This document shows positions 57,730 to 64,000 of a stretch of 64,000 bases of DNA, piece by piece. How positions within the stretch are numbered: position 1 is the first letter of the stretch; the number at the start of each line of letters is the position of its first letter. The stretch covers positions 2,418,001-2,482,000 of the forward strand of contig OX359194.1 in NCBI GenBank assembly GCA_947172415.1, in the 5' to 3' direction. A program made the translations under genes and the position numbers. Source of the stretch: Chondrosia reniformis (lineage: Eukaryota > Porifera > Demospongiae > Chondrillida > Chondrillidae). Under the pieces are notes generated by a model that saw only the letters and a program-made list of their open reading frames with translations, was not told where the DNA came from and ran no database searches.

Positions 57730-58577
57730 CTTCTTCTTATTTTTGTTATGAGATTCATTGAACAGGTCTATTGAATGCTCTGGGATATAGTGTCTTTTGA
57801 TAACTGATTAGGATCTGTTTCTTCCTTTTCCATCTCGCTCTGTCTTTTTTTCTTTTTCCTGCAGGCCATAACTGTGTCCCTTTCTTCTGTTGGCCTGTCT
57901 GCCTTAGGTATACGTAACTCTACAAATTCCTCTGCTAGTTTTGACTTTAGATTTGATTCTAACACATTTTTGTTTTTTTTGTTTTGATTTCTTCTTTGGT
58001 TTAGTTACCACTTCTCCTCGGTCAGACACATCTTCTGTGAGAGGCACATCTTCTTTGTTTAGTTTTTTCTTTTTTTCCTTTTTGGTAGTTGCAACACTTT
58101 CTGATTGGCAAGTGGTTCAATGAAGTACTTTTAGCAGTGTCTTGAACTTTCTAAAAATAATTATATTCATAGACAATTAAAATAGATCAACAGGATTATA
58201 ATGCATGACTGTCCTGAAGGTACAGAACATCTCCACAGTTCATGCACAAGATTAGGACAATGGATATTATATTAACAATACATTAAACATGTACCAAGGA
58301 CTTAATTGAAGTTTCCTACTAAGAAGATCTAATTAATGATCTAATTAAATCATTACTATATAATATTGGTACATGCCCCATTTGGAAATGGTTACTTCAA
58401 GGAGCCCAATAGAATTCATACAAAGGGAGACTGTACAGACACAAGACTATAGGCCTTTAACACTTACCTGAAGCCACTGCTCCTGTTTCCTCACTCCCTT
58501 TGTGGGCGTGTCCACAGTGGGTCCCTTGTACAGCTTCCCTTGGTACTTCTCCCCCTCAGAGATACAGGAGGTATGCA
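57730..58577 (-). pseudogene. LYAR copy 3, remnant
   Basis: An exon 5 fragment (about 57740-58112) is joined by a deletion directly to the start of exon 3 (about 58120-58151), so exon 4 and most of exon 3 are gone. Exon 2 (58468..58577) is intact. Exon 1 with the zinc fingers is lost and its place is taken by an ATT microsatellite. It cannot make a LYAR protein. Confidence 0.82.
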
Positions 58578-58981
58578 CTACAGGCAATATAGAAGAATCG
58601 GATGACCAACAAAGATTCACTAAAACAAACTTCCCACTATGCAAAACGTGAGAATACAGTAAAACCCGTGTTAGTGATCACCTAGTCTGGTGTGCTAGAC
58701 CATCCTACAGGGGACTAGGGACTGTTATGGGAGGAAGGGTCTAGTGGCAATGGAGATTAGTTGACACCTTTATTGTTAGATCAGCAACAAAGGTTTTAAG
58801 GGTTGATGAAGGATGGGCAACTTGGAAAGTAGAATACAATCATGTCACATTAATACGTTACATAAAGTCATTATGTACTTCACAGAGAGTGAGAGAACGG
58901 TAATTGTGAACATGGCTCTAAGTTACTCGGGGAGGGAATTCTTATAATAATTATTTAATTATGTATAATATTATGTGTATT

Positions 58982-59019
<38 letters not shown>

Positions 59020-59847
59020 GTATTACTATTACTACATAATGTTGTAGTGTTGCGCAATTTGGATCTTCCTTATATGTGCCATCAACCAATGATTTGCTTG
59101 TAAGGTGTGTCCATAGATACTCTATACTACATAGTATAGAGTATCTAGGGGGTGTGTCCAGTGTCTATATATGGTCCAGTGTACTTAGTACACTCCCATT
59201 TCTTTATAGAGATGAATCTCCTCGATCATCTTGTTAAGTCTGCTTCTACTGAACCAAGTTAGGATGAAATGAGACGTTGAGAATATCTTAGAGAAAAATA
59301 TTAGAAATCTGAGAAAGTAAGTGAACAACAAGTTCAATATTCAGTTAAGTCATTCTCTCAAACATTCTCTCAAACATTTGAAGTAGCCAATCTCTCACCT
59401 TCACTAGAGTCCTCATGGTTCATTTAATGTCTGATTGTTCTGTTATTTTCCTGACTTTCTCTTTACTTCATTGTTACTCCATTCCTAAAGTTCAGTAAGT
59501 GAACACTAAGAGTATTATCACCTTTGTCATATTGTTCTTGCTACACTACTTGTGTATTTAAAAAGCTTTGTAACTCAATCATTTGACTAAGTGAGGGAAC
59601 AGATAACACAGATGGGTAGATAGAGGATAGACTGTAGAAATGTGAAGGATGGTAGATTTCTTCTTTTTGTTAATTATATTCATAGTATTAGTAAAACTGA
59701 TTCATGATATTCATAAAGTGTTATTCTTAAAGGAGGGCTGTCTCCAGACATACTGTCTCACTTTGGAAATGTGTCAGATGGTGTGGTCAGGTGCACTTCT
59801 GCCATTCCCTTATTAGGTGTGAAGCAGTGTCCCTTATATGATTTGAA
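58578..59847. promoter_or_regulatory. Promoter region of ankyrin-ROCO copy 3
   Basis: After an ATT microsatellite (58983-59015) the sequence follows the unit 1 promoter, with the hairpin at 59115-59146 (13-base arms agatactctatac) and the near-palindrome agtgtacttagtacact at 59178-59194. No coding exon is seen before 59848. Confidence 0.5.
58983..59015. repeat. ATT microsatellite
   Basis: About eleven att/tta triplets in a row at the site where LYAR exon 1 was lost in unit 3. Confidence 0.85.
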
Positions 59848-62800
59848 ATGGGTACTACTGGAAGTAAAGCTACAGTAGGTGGAGGTGGTGTCACTAGAGC
59901 TACAGAGGTATATGATAACTTACATTACAACAAATAACTTGTGAGTGACAATTTTGACGGACACTCACTCAATCACTTTTTAATCAGTCACATATATGTA
60001 GGTCATGATTATATGCTACGTATATGGTACTAATGTATGGTACTACTATATGGTACTACTGTATGGTTAAACATTCCTTTTCTGCTTTTAATACAATTTG
60101 TGCTCATATAAAGATACCATTTAATCAACATATTATGTAATAATTAAGCCATAATTATAAATATTGAGAAATTAACATTCAGATCTTGTTTACTGTATCA
60201 CATAGAACCTTGTGACACTAAGTAATACAGATAAACAATTTTCTTAATAGTTTATGCTCTTTGTTTCTAACATGTCCATATCCACAGGAAGCTCTAAAGC
60301 AAGCTGTAAAATCTGGTAATGTGTCTTCAGTTAAACAGCTGCTTGACAGTCATCCTAATCTATTGTCATGGAGAGATGCTAGAGGATGGAGTTGTCTACA
60401 CTGGGCAACTAGTTTTGGTAGCACTGATATAGTAAAGTGTCTGCAAACTGAGTATCATATGGATCCCTTGGATACTGCTAATGTAAGCAAACATCACATT
60501 CCTACAGACTTTGTGATTACATACAGATGTTCTGTAATCCTTTCATGTCAAATGATAAAAGTATGTTTTAACTAGCTGTCTGGATATTAATGGTCACACT
60601 GTATAATAAGTACTAGTAGAGTAAGCAAGTATCAAGGTCCTAGACAATTCAGAATTAGAGAATTATAAACAGTATAACATTTTGAGCAATTTGATGATGA
60701 AATAGTCTACATATGTTACATATGAAATGGTCTACATGAGTATAATCAAATGATGGTACATAAAATGCATCCAAAGATTGTGAAAGTACAACATGCACTG
60801 ATGTGCTTTAGCAAAGTGAAACCAGTAATGTATATGTAACGTTCGAAACAATAATGAGCGTCGACCACTTCGCAAAGAGCAGTTCGCCGAAAATTCACTT
60901 GACAATTCACTAATAATGAAACAAACTACTAGACCACTCTACAAGACTCAAAAACACACACAGGAAATTGATTCTAAATTCTAAATGATTAACTAACAAA
61001 TCTAGAAGGTTCTATGTCACTTCGCCTACACCACAGTCTATTGACCTATATTTCTTTACATATATAGTTGCACTTTAATTATGTGTTTCTGAATATATAG
61101 GATGGATCAAATTCACTACACATAGCAGCTGGTAATGGTCAGTTTTTTGTTGTAAAGTATTACATTGAAGAGTGTAAAATGGATCCTCAGACTGCGTACG
61201 AGGTGAGGTGGGAGGATTAATGCACCATCAAAGAAGCAGTGTAATAGTATATATGATGTAGGCATGATCTTCTATTGATCGTGATTGTATTTCTAATACT
61301 TTAGGATGGATGGAATACATTACATTGTGCATCAATTTCAGATTCCATTGAGATAGTTAAGTATCTGGTGGTGGTACACAAAATGGATCCAAAGACTGTG
61401 ACTAAGGTACAACATGCACTGATGTGCTTTAGCAAATTGAACCCTGTAATGTGTAGTTGAACTTTAATTGTAAATGTGTTTCTGAATGCTGATTTGCATA
61501 TAGGATGGATCAGATTCAATACATATAGCAGCTGTTACTGGTCAGTTTATTGTTGTAAAGTACTACATTGAAGAGTGTAAAATGGATCCTCAGACTGTGG
61601 ATGAGGTAAGGTGGGAGGATTAATGAACCGTCAAAGAAGCAGTTACAATTGTACATGTGATGTAGGCATGTTCTTCTATTGATCATGATGGTATTTCTAT
61701 TATTTTAGGATGGATGGAATACATTACATCGTGCATCAGAATCAGGTTCTCTTGAGATAGTTAAGTATCTGGTGTTGGTACACAAAATGGATCCAAAGAC
61801 TGTGAAGAAGGTATGCGACATGCACTGATGTCCTTTAGCAAAGTGTACCCCTTAATGTGTATAGTTGCACTTTAATTATAAATGTGTTTCTTAATACTGA
61901 TTTACATATAGGATGGAGTAAATTCACTACATATAGCAGCTTATAATGGTCAGTTTATTGTTGTAAAGTATTACATTGAAGAGTGTAAAATGGATCCTCA
62001 GACTGTAAATGAGGTAAGGTGGGAGGATTAATGCACCATCAAAGAAGCAGTTACAATTGTACATATGATGTAGGCATGATCTTCTATTGATTGTGATTGT
62101 ATTTCTATTACTTTAGAATGGATGGAATACATTACATTATGCATCAGCGTCAGGTTCTCTTGAGATAGTTAAGTATCTGATGATGGTACACAAAATGGAT
62201 CCAAAGACTGTGAAGAAGGTATACAACATGAACTGATGTGCTTTAGCAAATTGAACCCTATAATGTGTATAGTTGCACTTTAATTATAAATGTGTTTCTG
62301 AACACCTATTTGTCTATAGGATGGAGTAAATTCATTACATATAGCAGCGTATAATGGTCAGTTTATTGTTGTAAAGTACTACATTGAAGAGTGTAAAATG
62401 GATCCTCAGACTGTGAATGAGGTAAGTTGGGAAGACTAATGCACCATCAAAGAAGCAGTTACAGTTAGCATGTTCCTCTATTGATCATGATGGTATTTCT
62501 ATTACTCTAGTATGGATGGAATACATTACATTATGCATCAGTGTCAGGTTCTCTTGAGATAGTTAAGTATCTGGTGGTGGTACACAAAATGGATCCAAAG
62601 ACTGTGTCTAAGGTACGACATGCACTGATGTTCTTTAGCAAAGTGAACCCTGTAATGTGTATAATTACACTTTAATTTGTGTTTCTGAACACTGATTTGC
62701 AAATAGTTTGGATCAAATTCACTACATATAGCAGCTGTTAATGGTCAGTTTAATGTCGTAAAGTACTACATTGAAGAGTGTAAAGTGGATCCTCAGACTG

Positions 62801-64000
62801 TTAGTAAGGTGAGGTGGGAGGATTAAGGCACCATCAAAGAAGTATTGTTATAGTAGTATGTATTATAATTAGACTAGAGCTTTTAATTAACTCTATAGAG
62901 TAGAACCTCACTTATCCCAATTAACCAGCTGTTCAGATTATCCGGCCTTCGTGGCAATAACAAAATGGCTACTTTGTGCAGTAAGAAGAGTAATTCCAGG
63001 AAAAAAAAGCGTGTAGTTCTTACCCTAGAGGATAAAATAGCAGTACTCCACCACCTGAAGGATGGAGCAACTCAAGAGAAACTTGCGGACGAGTACTTGC
63101 ATACTGTAATAATAATGTTATTAATGTACGTTATAAGAATATTGTGATTCACGTATCTGGAAGTTTCACTTATCTGGTAATGGTCTGGACCCGTTTGAAT
63201 CGGATAGGTGAGGTTCTACTGTAGTTTAAAATTGCTATCTTACAAAGTGCCAACACTATATATGGACATTTTTAAGTGCATGGTCATCTGAAAGTGGCAG
63301 TTTTTCAACAAATATATGTTTTCAACAAATATACGTATGTGTATTTTCAAAAGTAGGTGGGATCTCAATTACAAAAGGATTATTGCATGAGAATTTGATT
63401 TAGAATTATGGAAGTTATGAGATAAATAATAAGATAATTAATTTACTGATAATAGATTTTTGGTTAATTACTTCTGTATTCAACCCTTGTCTGACTATAT
63501 ATAAACTGCTGAACTACCTAAATTTAGTAATAATACAAGATTTGAGGTATTCCTTTAACCGCTGCATCATCATCCGATGGTTATTGGCAGAGGTATTTGT
63601 AACTAAAATTATAGTTTAGTTGTTTGTATATACTGATCAGTTGTTTAAAAGTTTTCTTTTCTTTGCATTAGTTATCCACATATTTTACTCTAGTGTATGT
63701 GTTCCAGATTTATTCTACTTAATAAAGTGTGTAGAGTGTATAACAACTTTGGCAATCTAATAGATAGATTATAAAGGACATGTTTCTGATTTTTCTTTAG
63801 TATGGTAAAACTGCACTCGATTTAGCTAAAGAGAAGAATCATCTTCAAATTTTGGAATATCTATCACATTCTCCTGTTAATAAGCATGTAAGTTTTATTG
63901 TACTCTAATTGTTTAAATGACATTGATGTACATATCAGAGAGTACGCGGGAGTACTCTCAAGTAGGAATGGTAGAAAAAAACATGGCCGCCCTATCTAAT
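59848..64000 (+). CDS. Ankyrin-repeat part of ankyrin-ROCO copy 3, partial at right edge
   Basis: Exons: 59848..59907, 60288..60482, 61101..61202, 61305..61406, 61504..61605, 61709..61810, 61912..62013, 62117..62218, 62320..62421, 62511..62612, 62707..62808, 63801..63887; the gene continues beyond the window. All visible exons are open and in phase (420 codons). The N-terminus starts MGTTGS, a possible N-myristoylation signal that copies 1 and 2 lack (MNSTKS, MSTTES), and has the shortest repeat tract. Nine regular ankyrin exons alternate A and B types as in copy 2, with their own residues at the variable positions (for example HCASIS, HRASES, IAAYNG). The short B0 exon is destroyed by rearrangement (60660-60800) and a 230-bp insertion follows. 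The Roc, COR and effector parts are outside the window, so the C-terminal domain is unknown. Confidence 0.75.
60836..61065. other. Insertion of about 230 bp in copy 3 only
   Basis: Sequence between gtaatgtata and tatagttgcac has no counterpart in the same intron of copies 1 and 2. It has no coding capacity and no obvious inverted ends; its origin is unknown. Confidence 0.5.
62898..63221. mobile_element. Tigger/pogo-type element with a transposase N-terminus
   Basis: About 324 bp, ends gagtagaacctcacttatcc and, reversed, cagtagaacctcacctatcc, flanked by TA. From 62965 the plus strand encodes KKKRVVLTLEDKIAVLHHL and ATQEKLADEY, the CENP-B/Tigger N-terminal helix-turn-helix, and then stops. It lies in the intron before the last ankyrin exon of copy 3, where the alternative terminal exon of copies 1 and 2 is missing. 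Confidence 0.85.

Larger units (their letters stand above)
57730..64000. repeat. Segmental duplication, unit 3 (LYAR remnant + ankyrin-ROCO copy 3), runs off the window
   Basis: The order LYAR remnant, promoter, ankyrin exons follows units 1 and 2. Units 2 and 3 share derived changes in the LYAR exon 5 fragment (cctgcaggccataactg), so they are closer to each other than to unit 1 in that part. Confidence 0.78.

Overview
The window is eukaryotic: genes are split by short AT-rich introns with GT..AG borders, and the DNA carries Tigger/pogo-type, Penelope-like and LINE-like remnants, MITEs and many minisatellites. The gene content (death-fold proteins fused to NB-ARC or Roc-COR GTPase modules, a SAPS protein, DERA, LYAR and an expanded intronless 7TM family) and the scattered tacgtacg motifs suggest an early-branching marine animal. 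A demosponge of the Amphimedon type is my best guess; this is inferred, not proven.

Layout. 1-1.3 kb: last exons of a VWC-domain protein (+). 2.5-5.6 kb: a Death-NB-ARC-TPR receptor-like protein (+). 6.8-18 kb: a 20-exon SAPS protein, the PP6 regulatory subunit (-); its probable leader exon near 21.9 kb is head to head with DERA (+, 22.1-24.2 kb) across a CRE-containing promoter. 25-31 kb: three tandem intronless 7TM receptors (+). 31.4-31.9 kb: a Penelope-like remnant. 33-64 kb: a threefold tandem duplication whose unit is LYAR (-) divergently paired with an ankyrin-Roc-COR-death-fold gene (+).

The most interesting system is this 33-64 kb cluster. LYAR is intact only in unit 1; units 2 and 3 carry decayed copies, while the ankyrin-ROCO partner stays open in all three (the third runs off the window). 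The receptors use one-repeat-per-exon ankyrin arrays of different length (5, 9 and 9 regular exons). Their differences concentrate at a few positions, in the turn and inner-helix region of the repeat. The ankyrin exons, their introns and the 3' flank are nearly identical between units. The GTPase/effector half is strongly diverged, and the C-terminal domain differs: Death in copy 1, a CARD-like domain in copy 2, with a fossil of the Death exon left just downstream of it. The layout resembles DAPK1 without its kinase. It looks like a recognition/effector system that evolves by swapping cassettes, probably in innate immunity or cell-death signalling (inference).

The N-terminal Death-NB-ARC-TPR gene and the ROCO cluster are both STAND/ROCO-type signalling proteins with death-fold domains. 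PPP6R, DERA and LYAR are conserved housekeeping genes. Exon borders were read by eye from splice motifs, reading phase and family similarity; no search was run.
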